Origin: Austropuccinia psidii
Taxonomy: Eukaryota; Basidiomycota; Pucciniomycetes; Pucciniales; Sphaerophragmiaceae
Reading direction: 5' to 3'
Length of the DNA stretch: 64,000 nt
Assembly (NCBI GenBank): GCA_023105745.1
Contig: JALGQZ010000002.1
Location: 74,565,285 to 74,629,284, forward strand
Made by a program: the position numbers and the translations under genes. Below the pieces are notes generated by a model that ran no database searches, was not told the DNA's origin, and worked only from the letters and a program-made list of their open reading frames with translations. Below are positions 33,970 through 46,250 of the stretch, piece by piece; within the stretch, counting starts at the first letter, position 1; the number at the start of each line of letters is the position of its first letter.

Positions 33970-35826
33970 TGTGAGCCTTGAGGTATATTTCACATACCCA
34001 AATAGGCCACAATTATCTTAAAATTAAATTCTGAACTATGCATAACCCATAAGTCGTGCATATATTCAAAATTCATCATTTTTCATTTCAGAAAAGATGA
34101 ATAAGTTTTTATTGAGTAAGTAAATCCATGAATTTAAGGCCAGATTTGAATTCTACACAAAGATTCACCTAGGGTAGCTCCATAGAGTGAATAAGGTAAA
34201 ATCAACTCTTTGAAGTGGAAATATGGAAAATAATTCAATACCACATAAAAGATCTGTGAAAATTTTTGTTTTTTTCTATTTCACGCCAAAACAATGGGAA
34301 TGTGAGGAATCCCATGTTACATACACACTAAGAATAGTGTTATGCATGTTTTGAGCACTTAATATTATGGTATTCTTACATGAACTTTTGGTTGACCCAT
34401 AGTTGATATCTCACTTGAAGCTTAAAATTCTATTTTGATGTAAAAAATAGGCAAGGGGGACAAAAGACATCAAAGGGAGCCAGGGTACCCAACTTCTGAG
34501 GCCTCTGAGAGGTGTATAGCTCCAAAGCTTGGATCCATGGCTTATCTTGGCCCAATTAGTAAACTAAAACCTTTTGGGAACTTGGTTACCATGTTACAAA
34601 TACAGTAAATTATACAAAAATAGCAAATAACCTGCTATTTTGATGTGCCAAGGAGGTAAAGAACAACTCAGACTCCTGTAATAATGTCAATTCTTAATGA
34701 CTTACTGTGGATAAACCCCAAAAGAGTAATTAAAACCCCTTTTTGACTAGTATCAATTGATTTACCTCATAGCAACCAGCCATATACTGCTATTTGCAAT
34801 TCTACGTAGAAATGAGGTAAAAATTTAAAAATTCATTAAACATACAATTATCAATGATTCTTTAAGAAACTTTGAGGACCAATTGAGAAATATATAATTC
34901 ATATAAAAACCAAAATGAATTATAAATTGATGTATAAAATTAAAAGTTTTACTTACAGTCCATTTTTGATGATTCCATGTGAAACACAGAATCTTTAAAA
35001 TTTTACAGAAAATACATTCAGTGATAACATTGATAACTTTGAGAAATAAATGATTATTTTGGAATAAAAGAATATTTACAGTTGTTACTGCTTTTATTCT
35101 TAACAATAAATGGGTTGGTAGTCATGTAAAAGTCTCAATTAAGTAATTATGACAATCTTACGTGAAAACAAATGATGCAATCAATAATCTAAAAAGGTTT
35201 ATTGTTTTCTCACTCACTTGTTTTTTCAGTTTGCTCCATGGCACACCTCTGTGAGATGTCTCAGACTTAAAAGAGGCCTCCTCTTGCTGTTTTTTCCACA
35301 TCATCACATTATTATACCTTTATTCCTAAAAAGGAAGTATTAGTTGAGACTATTTCTTAAGTGTTTTATTCTTTCAGAAATCAATAAGAAAGATTTGAAA
35401 TCATAAAAATTAACTATAATTTTTTTTAATACTGTTATGGATCAATTTTGATGCATTAAATTCACAATTCCATGTCAAATTTCTGTACTGTTATCATCTA
35501 TCACGTTCATTGGATTCATAGTGAGTAATTTATCTCAATTCTTAAAGTTTTTCTCTAGTAATAGTAAAAGATAGTTATATATTAAAATAGTTTTATTATT
35601 TTAATAAAAGAGGTTTTTATTATTAAATTCTTCTTGTAATTGAGTCTTGTAGACAATTACTGCTTACTGTTATATTGACTAGAAGTGTATAACATGTAAA
35701 AGAAATAATTCTTTAATTATTTAATTGTGGTTATAATAACCTTTATATTATTATATTTCATAAGAACAGTCATAGTACTGTTAATTAATAGTAATATTAT
35801 CAACAGTTTCATAGACACATCTTACA
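33970..35826 (+). repeat. A2 5' LTR
   Basis: TGTGAGCCTTGAGG..CATCTTACA, 1857 bp, plus strand. Internal indels make it shorter than the A1 LTRs. Inserted in A4. Confidence 0.9.
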
Positions 35827-36207
35827 TTTGGGGGCCTGGCTGTGTTTTTTGAACCTTGTACCCTTGATCAATATATTTTCAAGTTCTAAAATATATTAAT
35901 TTAGTAATTTTTTTCTTTCAATTTAAATTTAAATTTATTTTTATTTTTGAAATTGTCTTAAAATCTTTTGATTGAGGAATTTGGTTTAATTTTATACTGT
36001 TGTTACACGTGGCTTTTTCACATCCAAAAACTTATAAAATTATTCTTTGACTTACTCTGAATTAATTTTGATTCAAAATGTTGCATTTTAATCTCTTTTC
36101 CTTTGAAAAGAATAATTTTCAATATTAATAAATCAAAATTTATAAAAAAATTTAAAATTATCTTAAAAGCATAAAAAATAATTTTCTTTTATCAATTCTT
36201 TCTCTAG
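35827..36207 (+). other. A2 primer-site candidate and leader
   Basis: TTTGGGGGCCTGGCTGTG at 35827-35844 is the shared primer-site candidate. The AT-rich leader contains GTGGCTTTTTCACATC and ends in a pyrimidine run and TCTCTAG at 36207, the conserved acceptor-like end. No ORF. Confidence 0.6.
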
Positions 36208-37163
36208 TGTCTTTAATCAAATACTGTACAGCTGGCAACAGACTCAGTAAAGGATACATTAATAGTCCAGAATCTTCATAAGCAGAATCTGAAGACAGTA
36301 TTGAAGTGCAAATTGCTAAAAGAGGCACTTTATTCAAAACAGAACAATGCAAAAAACCACCCACAGGTGTTTTTTTCCATTTCTTATTTTATCTTGAATT
36401 GACATGAAAATGGTGCATACCAGAAATGGAAGAAACTATTCAGTCCAACCAGATGGACATGGACAAGGAAGAGGCAAGACCAAATCCAGAAGTGTCAAAT
36501 CTTCCTCAAGAAAGACACATATGGAGGATGCCAGAGTTGCCCCCCATTCCCCAAGGTCTGTACCCACAAATTTTGATGTGAATTCTAAATCTGGACTGAC
36601 TCATGATAATAATTCAAGGGCTGAACCACTTTTAAGTGGCAGAAATAGAAATTTATCAATGCCAATACAAAAATTGGTTCAGAGCAGCCAAAGAAGGGGA
36701 GTGGGAAATATGCTCAAGCCTTTGGCAGGGGGCCATGAACTCCTACTTACACATTAAGAGCTTTCTGGCTCAGGAGAAGACCATAGAGCTCTTAAGAGGT
36801 TGGAGCCCATTTTCTTGCAAAGACAAGTTAAAAAGGATAAAGAATTGGTTGAAGAACCAAAGTCTTTTATCCATAGACCAGAAGAAGGAGTTGGAAATGA
36901 CTCCAGCTTTGGATACAGAAGTCCCAGTGCCTCCTACCAGCTCCAAACCAGCTCCAGAAGTGTCCAAGGACAAGCCCAAAGGACCTAAGAAGAAGCAGAA
37001 AGGTCCCAAGAACCATCAAAGAAAGGGCAAAGGCAAAGCCAATTGGCACAGAAATTACCCACAAGGGTCCAGGATTCCCAAATTGGAGCCTTCAGCAGTT
37101 GACAGTGCCTTCAATATGGCCAGAGCTCTTATGGAATCACAGCCAAAGAGCAGAAAAGGATGA
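36208..37163 (+). pseudogene. A2 spliced accessory ORF overlapping gag
   Basis: Exons by homology to D1: 36208-36366, 36424-36555 and 36619-37163. The introns are 57 and 63 nt, GT..AG, and the phases agree. Exon 2 reads MEETIQSNQMD and WRMPELPP. Exon 3 contains EIYQCQYKNWF, GWSP, WLKNQSLLS, YPQGSRIP and NMARALME. There is a TAA in exon 1 (SPESS then stop) and another at the start of exon 3 (CAA to TAA in LNHFQ), so this copy is broken. The gag ATGs (36404, 36410) lie inside intron 1. Confidence 0.55.
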
Positions 37164-37206
37164 ACAGGAATTTTCCATGCAAATAATAGATGAAATACAC
37201 TTTGTT
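36404..37206 (+). pseudogene. A2 Gag N-terminal part, truncated by C2
   Basis: Frame with MVHTRNGRNYSVQ from ATG 36410 (an additional ATG in frame at 36404). A stop TAA at 36755-36757 breaks it, the same frame continues (36758-36988), and a further shift follows. It is cut at 37206 by the C2 LTR before the coiled coil and capsid. It is closely similar to A1 Gag. Confidence 0.75.
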
Positions 37207-38629
37207 TGTCAGCCTGTGACTCAAAACCAGAGCACAAGCATGACAGCCAAAATACCATAAACCAATGGTATAGCCAAGATACCAGCAAAACATGGATCTG
37301 AGCCAAATTATCTCAAAAGGTATCAAAGGAAAGTAGAAACTCACCCCTTTCTAAATATACAAGTCTCATCATCACAGGACAAAGAATAACAAAGTTATTC
37401 ATCCTCAAAGTTATTGGTGAGCATAAACCTTAATTTTCACCTCTCATCTGAAATACAGAGTAAGAGGATTAAACCCAAAAAATGGGTATGAAAAAAGAAG
37501 CTCTAAGTCAGGGCTATCCAATGGTACCAGCCAAACTGAGCTAGCGCCAGTATTACAGAAGTTATGGTTGAATTCAGGCCAAATAAGGGTCAACAAAACA
37601 TTCACCTCTCATCTAACCTCTACAGTTTTAGTGTGAGATACCTAAAGTGGGGTCCTTTTGGAAAGAGAACAATAAGCGCTATCTGATGGTGTCATATATT
37701 TCCTCATATCTCAATTATAGCAGAAGTTAGGGGCAAACAAGCCTAATACAGCTTTTTGGCTAAACCACGCATGTGTATAAAAATCTTGTACATGGCATAA
37801 CTTTGCCATATCTAGTGATAACCATATCAAATAAGGTACCATTGTGTAGAGCCCATACAGGGCTACACACTGGTTTAGTTTTGAGGTTGACATCTCAAGA
37901 ACCAACAAAGATAGAGTTGCTTTAAGGTCACAATCCCACATTTTGACCAATACAGCCTTACCATGGGATAATATCCCATAACCATGATTATGAGGTGTCA
38001 AAATGACAAAAATGCTTTTTTATACTTCAATACCTCATACGTCAGTCAATACTGGGGTCCCATACAGTTTCTGTACAGCATTCTTTGCGTCATACACGTC
38101 AGAATCAAGCTGTGTGGTCCCCAGATGAAAATTTTCACCCTGTATTGGTGAAACCTTCCCAGATGTGGTTTCAAAACCACATCTGAGCCCAATAAAAACT
38201 ATACAGGTCCTTGCAAACCACAAGCCTGTCTCAGAGAGTGAAAAAATCTTCACTTCCTCTACATGGAAAGGTCTAACAGCCCATCAACCCCATTTCAGGA
38301 TAAAAAGGAGGCTTTTCTCAGCCAGAAATGCTTTCTTCATCCTGCTCTTGAATACCCTATGTAGTAAACTGTCAAAAACAGCTTTACTCTTGGGTAATAA
38401 AAACGTATAGCTATAATTTTGATTTTTGTAACCCAACAGGTAAAACTGCACCCAGGGCTTTCAACAGCGCTCACCATTACTATATTCAATATAGTAAAGC
38501 CCTTTTATTCTTAAATAAAAAATTTTTATAGCACTTTATAATATTTTAGAACCTTTGTTTCCATGTCACAGTCATAGTTAAAAGCTGTAAATACCCTTAT
38601 ATACCTTTTATCATAGACTCAGCCCAGCA
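37207..38629 (+). repeat. C2 5' LTR
   Basis: TGTCAGCCTGTG..AGCCCAGCA, 1423 bp. It aligns with C1 and with the solo LTR. Inserted into A2 gag; left flank ttgtt. Confidence 0.9.
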
Positions 38630-39213
38630 TTTTGGGGGCCTGGGCATGTTTTAACTTATTGGGACCATTACAAGTTAATTTTTTTCTTTTATATTTCTTA
38701 TTTCTGACAATTTCTTTATCATTTTTAGGCATATTTTTTGCTTAAAAATATATAACATATATATATATTTATTCAATTGGTCTATGTACCACTCTTTACT
38801 CATATTTTAAGAGTATCTGTCATGTGGTCAATACCCACAAGACCTTTATTTTTGGTGTTTTTTACATATAAAAACACATAAGCCATCAATAAGTCCTGTA
38901 TTTTGATTAAATAAGGACACCTCTGACTGTAAAACCAAGATTTGAGGCGTGGTTAAGTGTATTGTTGACTCAATTACACTCATACAGATCATACCTGAAA
39001 ACCACAAGTGAATCTGTGGGATACTAGTACACAAACAGTGTAACAGGGTACCAAAAGCTGTCATTCTGACGTGGCCTTGTTAATTCAATTACACTGTCAT
39101 TATACAGGGAATATTGTAGTAATATACAAGCCCAGAGGCCATTCTTAGATGTGCAAAGAGCATTTTGAGAAGTCTTAACTGACATAAGCCCTCTTTTTCC
39201 TACTTTGATTCAC
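38630..39213 (+). other. C2 primer-site candidate and leader intron-like segment
   Basis: A degenerate copy of the shared primer-site motif lies at 38630-38648. The C1 donor GTAAGT is GTTAAT here (38674), and the C1 acceptor ATTCAG is ATTCAC here (39213), so the signals seen in C1 are damaged. The branch-like TTAACTGAC is retained at about 39175. Confidence 0.55.
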
Positions 39214-40276
39214 TGGAAGAGAATTATATCCCACTTGAGACCCAGTCACAGGCCAACACACCAGTGACACCCTCAGAACCACAGGGCAGCAAGGGAAAAG
39301 GAAAGAGGCACAGTGAAGGCCTGATTTCAGCAAAGAAGTGGACACCAATAGCCACCCAGAGAAGTAGAAAACCACAAAACTCTGCATCAATACAAGGTAA
39401 ACCAACCTTAACAACTTGTACAGGGAAGATTACTATAATTAACCCAGTTGTAACCTCTAAAGGTAAATTGCCCAAATCAGCAGACAACAAATTTGTACAA
39501 GGCACAGTCAAAGGCAAATACCCTAAGAACATAAAGTTTTTGACTGCTTGCAAACACTGATATGTCACCTGTATACCTCAGAGACCTTGGCTTCCAAAGG
39601 AACCAGACAGAGGACAGAGAAGGCCTGTCTAGAACCAGAAGACCTGGAAGAGGACACCTTGGACACAGTGGTGGATGGCAAAACTATGAGGGAGATAATA
39701 TCAACATTGCCATTCACACTCCAATTCAACAGGAACCTCAAACTAGAGGACTGGAAGGAGATGGATCAAGTTCTTCAGCTCCACCAACTCCTCAAAGATT
39801 TATTTCAATGGAGAATGGACAAGAGGTTCAACCTGGCATCTCACTGGGAAGAACTTGGAGCAGGTTGCCAGAAGATCTGTCTCAAAGAGATAGACTTCAA
39901 AGACCTTATGGTAATCACCAAAGGTTGGAATCCTACCAGGAAGTTCAGACTCCTGGAGGCAAGGGCACAGAGGATAAGGGAGAATCAAGCCACTATCCAA
40001 GCTATAGAAGAACAGTTAACCCAGACAGGGCCTACTAAGATTCCTTCAGGCTCACAAGGAGCAGGCCAAATAAGCTCTCCAGTGGCTTCACACCATTCAG
40101 ACACCAACAAATCAATTACCAGGAGTCACCACTCTTCACAATTCCAGGAGGTTTCCAGGAGAAGAAAAGGATACAAGGGGAAAAACAAGACCTCTTTCAG
40201 CCAAAGGCAGAGAGAGTCAGACCCCATGATCCAGAAGTTGTATTTGGTGAAAGAAGTGCACAAGAGCCGGAAGTAG
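39214..40276 (+). CDS. C2 putative spliced accessory protein overlapping gag
   Basis: Exon 1 starts at 39214 in the frame reading EENYIPLETQSQ. It ends at donor GTAAAC (39397) or GTAAAT (39463). The acceptor CCTCAG ends at 39581, and exon 2 runs 39582-40276 in the frame reading ETLASKGTRQ. Both donors keep the phase. Exon 2 has a Trp-containing, mixed helical segment (EDWKEMDQVL, FQWRMDKRF, KGWNPTRKF) that resembles the A/D core, including a GW-P motif, then a Ser/Lys-rich tail. The gag-frame ATG (39562) is within the proposed intron, as in A and D. No known domain recognised; splicing inferred. The damaged upstream signals suggest this copy may no longer use it. Confidence 0.5.
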
Positions 40277-41643
40277 TTGTAAACCACTCTAGAATCAGTA
40301 GTCCCAGTAATAGAAACATTACCCCCACTCAAATTGAACAAAATATTGTCACACCTGAAAGTAACTTAAACAGTGATGCACTGTGGTTCAAAATGTCCCA
40401 ACATGCTGAGAAAACTCAAAAACAGTTTGCAGAACTTGAAGCAAGCCATGAGAGGATGAAGAAATTAACAGCCTCCATGGATAAAATTGTCAAAACTCTT
40501 CAAGAAGGACATGCTCAATTGAGCAAAGCCTCTGAAGAGACCAACAAAAGACTGAATCTAGTCTTTGAAGAAAAACACCACAGCAAAAGGGACAGGGACT
40601 GTCTGGACCAAGACATAAACAAATTTTTTAATGTCTACCATAACTTGAAGCCCCAACCACAAGGCCACGTTATGGAAAATCCATATCAACCAGATGACAT
40701 CAAACCAGATGCCATGTTGATGAATAAGGAAAGATCTCCATCACAATACCAGAATGGAGATGGCATGTCTTATTCAGAGAAGGAAGCCTTGAAACAGCTT
40801 CCTGAGGCCTCAAGATGGCCCAAATTCTGTGGAACAGGAGAATATGATCATATGAAACTCATAGATTATATTGATGGACTCTTCATTGATGTACCAAGCA
40901 TACCACATTACTGGGTTACTGCTAGACTAAATACAGAATTTGAAGGTCATGCTAGTATATGGTACACAGAAATGAAAGAAATCCATGGCAGAAGAAACTG
41001 GCAATGGTGGAAGAGTCAAATCATCCAAAAGTACAGTAATGGAACTTGGATATGGCAGAAGACCATGTCATTTGACAGTGACAAATACTCTGTGGACAAA
41101 GATCCATATGAGTGGTGTCTTAGACAGCCTAAAAGACTTAAAGCCATTTATACTCCGATGAACATCCAAATGAGGAATCACAAACTTCTGACACAACTTC
41201 CAGGAGAACTGGAGCATGCAGAAAAATGCAGATGCAACCAAAATTGCACTCTACATGACATTGCTAATACCTTACAAGACATAAGGAAAAGAACTAATAT
41301 AGGGAACTTCAGCCTATATAGGAGCAGTAGTTCCAAAGAGAAACAACCTCCCAGGGTGGAGTTTAAAGACAAACCCAGAAAAGGGGTGGCAGAAGTGGCA
41401 AAGAAGAAGAATACTTGTCACAATTGTGGTTTAACAGACCACTATACCAACAACTTTCCAAAGGAAAAGAACAAAGTCTATGCCATTGAGGAAGTCCCAG
41501 AGGAGGAATCCCCAACAGAGGATTCTGAATCAGTGTCACAGCAATGGAGACAGGCAGGGCATTACCTTTCATTACTAATGGAAAATCTTCCAACACCTAA
41601 TCAGCAAGGGGTTTCATGGAAGATTCACCAAAAACAGTTTTAA
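39562..41643 (+). pseudogene. C2 Gag, fused at its end to B3 LTR sequence
   Basis: ATG 39562. One stop (TAA 40036-40038) interrupts an otherwise open frame. A coiled-coil-like stretch at about 40390-40640 is followed by a capsid homologous to A/D (SRWPKFCGTGEYDHM, IWYTEMKEIHGRRNW) and a zinc knuckle in which the last Cys is Phe (CHNCGLTDHYTNNF). From 41534 the frame reads into the B3 LTR, so the last 36 codons to TAA 41641 are not C sequence. Pol is not present in the window. Confidence 0.82.
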
Positions 41644-42241
41644 ACCTCAATACAGCTCAATACAGGATTCACCAAATACAGGCCTGCCTTCAATACAGGT
41701 GCAAATACATGTATTGATTCAAATAACTGTATTGGAAACACCAATACAGTTTCACATCTCAAATACAGGCTCCTCAATCATACAATCATGGTTTCTCAAC
41801 ACTCAAACACCAGGCTGGCACTTTTTCACATATACGAGCCCCCTTCCACCCACCTGGGGGTTTTTCCCCCAGTTAATTAAAATATTGGATTTATTATTTA
41901 ATATTATTTTATTTCTCATTAAGAAATATTATTTTATGAAGTATTAAGTTAGTCTTTGCCTTCCCTCACCTGTTCACTAGAGTCCTGGTGGCCATATCCT
42001 TTATTAATCCTTTTCTCTTTTGTGAACAGGTTGAAACAGTGGTACAGGATTATTTGTGGTTGGCTCTTTATTATTGCTTTTGTTTTTCTCTCATATCTTT
42101 TAAGTTTTATTATTTTATGACTAGGAATTTATCCTCTTATTTCATTACCCTTATCAATTGAGTATTTTATTCTGAGCCATCCATAAGTAAGTCTGTTCAC
42201 TGAGTGTCAGGCCCTCTTCATGTTGAAGAGCCCCTGTGACA
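41534..42241 (+). repeat. B3 5' LTR (diverged subfamily)
   Basis: TGTCACAGC..CCCTGTGACA, 708 bp. The second half aligns with B1/B2 (GTGGCCATATCC, CAGGTTGAAACAGTGG, CCATAAGT, GAGCCCCTGTGACA). The first half has diverged but keeps many AATACAG motifs. It contains hairpin CTGGGGG/CCCCCAG (41854-41872). Confidence 0.8.
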
Positions 42242-42256
42242 TTATTTTAATTAGCT
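41871..42256 (+). promoter_or_regulatory. B3 self-primer (41871-41884) and primer site (42243-42256)
   Basis: AGTTAATTAAAATA pairs with TATTTTAATTAGCT with one G-U pair. Compared with B2, positions 11-12 of the primer change TT to AA and the site changes AA to TT at the matching positions. These are compensating changes. Confidence 0.65.
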
Positions 42257-43023
42257 CATAATTGCTTCTTTTTCTTTCATTCATTCTTATTCATTTATCT
42301 CATTCTCAGTTATGACTGTTTCATGATTTTATGATTTTTATGATTTCATTATCTCTCATCAATTTTCATCTCATTAATTTCATTAAAATGAAAATTGATT
42401 CTCTTTCTCATTCCAAACATTTTGCTGACCATTTCATTTTCTTCTTAATTCTCAACCAAATTTCATTTTCATTTTCTGTCTGAATTCAGGTTCTTTTATC
42501 AGGTTTAATTGATTCATTGTTTCAGGAGTTTATTGAATTGGGGTTATCATTGTTGATTTGAAATTCTCAAGAATTATTGATTGATTTATCTGATTATTCA
42601 AGAAATTGACTTTACCTCAAGACTCTGATTTGATTTAATTGATTGATCTGATTTGATTCCTCAAGATAGCTGCTTTATCCTCAAGATTTGATTTAACTGA
42701 TTGCTTTGAATTTGATTCCTCAAGAAAATTGAATTGATTTTTGAAGATATTGATTGAATTCCTCAAGACACAATTGATTTGATTTTGAATTGACTGGATT
42801 TATGTGATTTGATTGATTGATTGACTTGATTTGACTTATTGATTGAAATTGATTATTCATAAGAATTTGAATTTGTCATATTCACTCTTCAAGATTTATT
42901 CATATTGATTCACTGCAAGACTACTGATTGATTTCTCAAGTTAATCAAGATTCTCATTTAATTGTTTTGGTCAAGCCTTGTTTATTCTCAAGTATCATCA
43001 AGTTTTATTTTATTTCTCCAATA
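42257..43023 (+). repeat. B3 untranslated leader
   Basis: Same repeat-rich leader as B2, with CCTCAAGA and GATTTGATTGA units, ending at the gag ATG at 43024. No ORF that I would call. Confidence 0.75.
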
Positions 43024-43409
43024 ATGCCAGTTCAACATAGCCCCCCAGCCAAGAATACAAGATCTCAAAGACATCAAGCTGTTCTCACTCCTACAGCAAG
43101 GGCTCCTCTTTACCGGACACCAACAGTTCATCAACTGAGTGAAAGCGTGAACAGAGGACCACCAATGGAAGAAGCAGCACCCTCCAGAAGAGGAGGTGTG
43201 AAGTCAAGAAGGTCAAGATCATTCTCCAGCTTGTTGGGTGGATATCGAAGCATTCCTCAAGAGCCTAGAAGCAGATTAGGGGAAGCTGAAGATGAAGAGG
43301 GGGAGGAGAAGTAAGAAGAAACTGAAGTAGAAGCTGCCTTGGCAGGTGCTCCTGAGGCTTCTGAAGCTTCAAATCTAGCCCTTTCTAATCAAACTCTCGT
43401 CTCTCAAGC
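43024..43409 (+). pseudogene. B3 Gag, N-terminal part before A1
   Basis: MPVQHSPPAKNTRSQR and the Arg-rich SRRGGVKSRRSRS segment, then an acidic run. Stop TAA at 43312-43314, after which the same frame continues (EETEVEAALAG) to the A1 insertion at 43410. It resumes at 53692 in register once A1 and its 5-bp duplication are removed. Confidence 0.85.
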
Positions 43410-45330
43410 TATAAGATGTGACTATGAAACTGATGATAATATTACTATTAATCAACAGTACTATGTCTGTTCTTATGAAATATAATAATAAAAATTATTA
43501 TAACCACAATTAAATAATTATAAAATTATTTCTTTCACGTGTTATACACTACTAGTGATTATAACAGTGAGCAGTAATTGTCTACAAGAATCAATTACAA
43601 GAAGAATTTAATAATAAAAACTTCTTTTATTAAAATAATAAAATTATTTTAATATATAATTATCTTTTACAAGAATAATTATAAAGATAATTCTTGAAGA
43701 AAACTATTACTAGACAAAAACTTTAAGAATTAAAGATAAATGACTCACTAATACTCCAAAGAACTTATTGATAGATATAAGTAGAGAAATTTGACGTAGA
43801 ATTGTGGATTTAAGGGATCAAAAGGATTTATAACAGTATTACAACAATATATAGTTGGATTCTATGATTTCACGTATTTCTGATTGATTCTGAAAGATTT
43901 AAAATACTTAAGAATAGCTGTAACTAATACTTACTCGTTGGTAATAATGATTTAATAAATTGATAAGATGATAATACGGAAAAAACAGCAAGAAAAGGCT
44001 TCTTTTAAGTCAACAACAGCTCACAGAGGTGTGCCATGGAGCAAACTGGAAAATTAGTGAGTGAGAAAAAAATAAACCTTTTTGGATTATTGATTGCATC
44101 ATCTGTTGTCACGTAAGATTATCATAATTACTTAATTGATGCTTTTACATGATTACCAACCCCAATATGGTTAAGAATAAAAGGAGTAACATCTGTAAAT
44201 CTTCTTTCATTCTAAAATAATCATTGATTCCTCAAAGTTATCAATGTTATTGCCAATTTCATCACAGGTTGTAATTACTGTGAATTTTTGAAGATTCAGT
44301 GTTTCACATAGAATGGTCAAAAATGGACTGTAAGTAGAACTTTTAATTTTACTAGTAAAACCATAATTCTTTTTGGTTGTACCATAGATAATACAGTTTT
44401 TCATTGGTCCTGAACGTTTCAGGAAGATTCATTAAGAATTGTATTTTTAATGAATTTTTGAAGTTTTTACCTCATTTCTACGTAGAATTGCAAATAGCAG
44501 TATTTTGCTGGTTGCTATGAGGTAAATCAATGAATATGGATCCCAAAAGGGTTTAATTACTCTTTTAGGGTCTAGTCATGGAAAGTCATCAAGAATTGAC
44601 GTGGTTACAGGAGTCTAAGTAGCTCATTACCTCCTTGGCATGTCAAAATAGCAGGTTATTTGCTACTTTTCTTATGATTACAGTAGGTGTAACTTGGTAA
44701 CCAAGTTCCCAAAGAGTTTTAGTTTACCAATTGGGCCAAGATGAGCCATGGATCCATGCTCTGGAGCTATCCACGCCTCTGAGGCCTCAGAAGTTGGGTA
44801 CCCTGGCTCTCTTTGATGTCTTTTGTCCCCCTTGCCTAATTTTTACGTCAAAATAGTAATTTAAGCTTAAAGTGAGATATCCACTATGGGTGTATCAAAA
44901 GTCCATGTAAGAATACTATGATATTAAGTGCTCAAAACATGCATAACACTATTATTAGTGTATATGTAACACGGGATTTCTCACTTTCCCATTATTTTGG
45001 CTAAAAATCAAGAAAAACAAAAATTTTCAGTGATCTTTTATGCGGTATTAATGATGTGGTATTGAAGTATTTTCCATTTTACCACCTCAAATACTTAATT
45101 TGAGCTTATTCACTCTATGGAGCTACCCTAGGTGAATTTTTGTGTAGAATTCAAATCTGGTCTTAAATCCATGGATTTACTTACTCAATAAAAAGTTATT
45201 CATCTTTTCTGAAATTGAAAATGATGAATTTTGGATATATGCATGACTTATGAGTTTTGCATAATTCAAAATTTCTTTTTAAGATAATTGTGGCCTATTT
45301 GGGTATGTAAAATATACCTCAAGGCTCACA
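43410..45330 (-). repeat. A1 3' LTR
   Basis: 1921 bp. On the plus strand it reads TATAAGATGTG..GGCTCACA, so one terminal base (G to A) is changed. It contains several TGACGT motifs (for example 43792 and 44598). Confidence 0.93.
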
Positions 45331-45470
45331 TTCCCTCCCACCAAAAAATAAAATTGTACTACAATTTTATTAGTGATAAAAGAATAAGGCCCCAAAGGGG
45401 GTTAATGTCCACTGTCCAACCTCTTCACATTACTCAGATAAAGTAATTTAAAGCACATTTATAGACATAT
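45331..45470 (-). promoter_or_regulatory. A1 polypurine tract and 3' region
   Basis: The complement of TTCCCTCCCACC (45331-45342) is GGTGGGAGGGAA next to the 3' LTR, the expected plus-strand primer. The rest is noncoding. Confidence 0.7.
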
Positions 45471-46250
45471 TCAGGCTTGTGGCCTTCTTTCATGTCTAAA
45501 TCTTCTTAAGAGTTTATCTGAGTCAGGTATTTCTGATTCTGCCATCCATTCATCTTCATGTACTGGATTTCTATATCTGACAAGATATTCTCTTTGATTT
45601 TTACCCCTAAGTCTCCTTTCTTTAATGACTTTCTTTATCTTTCTGTCTTCATTCTGTTCCACAGGGGGCAAAGCTAAAGGAGTTGGGTTTCTTAAAGGAA
45701 ACAATTCTTTGTCAGCTGGTTGATAAGGCTTTATCAAGCTGACTGGAAATGTGGGGTGTTTATTTTCCAATTCACCACTCAATTCCACTTGAACTGCATT
45801 GGTTCCATGTAAAGCAACAATAACAAAAGGTCCTACATAAGAATCTTTAAGTTTCTTTGGGCCTTTGATATTATTAAAATTCAAGGTTGAAACTAGAACT
45901 AAGTCCCCTACTTTGAAGTCTGGTACTTTATGACTCTTGTCCCACTTCTGTTTTGCATAATCAAAAGCATCATTCATACTTTGTTTTTAATGATGTTTTA
46001 CTTTATCAAGCATTAATTTGAAGCTGGAAGCTGTAGGATGAATGTCAATCAAGTCTTTCCTCAGTGTGTCTGCTGGGAGTCTTGGATTCCATCCTTTTTC
46101 TAACATAGCAGAAGTTTGTCCTGTGGAAGAATGGACTGATGTCTTATATGCCAATTCTAGTGCAGGTATCAGAGTGCACCAATCATGGGTAAAGCCATCT
46201 GAGTCTTTAAATTCTAATCCATAAGCACAAAATCTCCTGATAATGTCTTC
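45471..46250 (-). pseudogene. A1 Pol end: integrase C-terminus and chromodomain
   Basis: In frame with the main pol ORF. After TGA 46251-46253 the frame continues, is broken again by TAA at 45987-45989, and then reads MNDAFDYAKQKW to the end at 45471. It contains KVGDLVLVSTLNF and a chromodomain-like REYLVRYRNPVHEDEW. It parallels D1 10423-11109. Confidence 0.87.
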
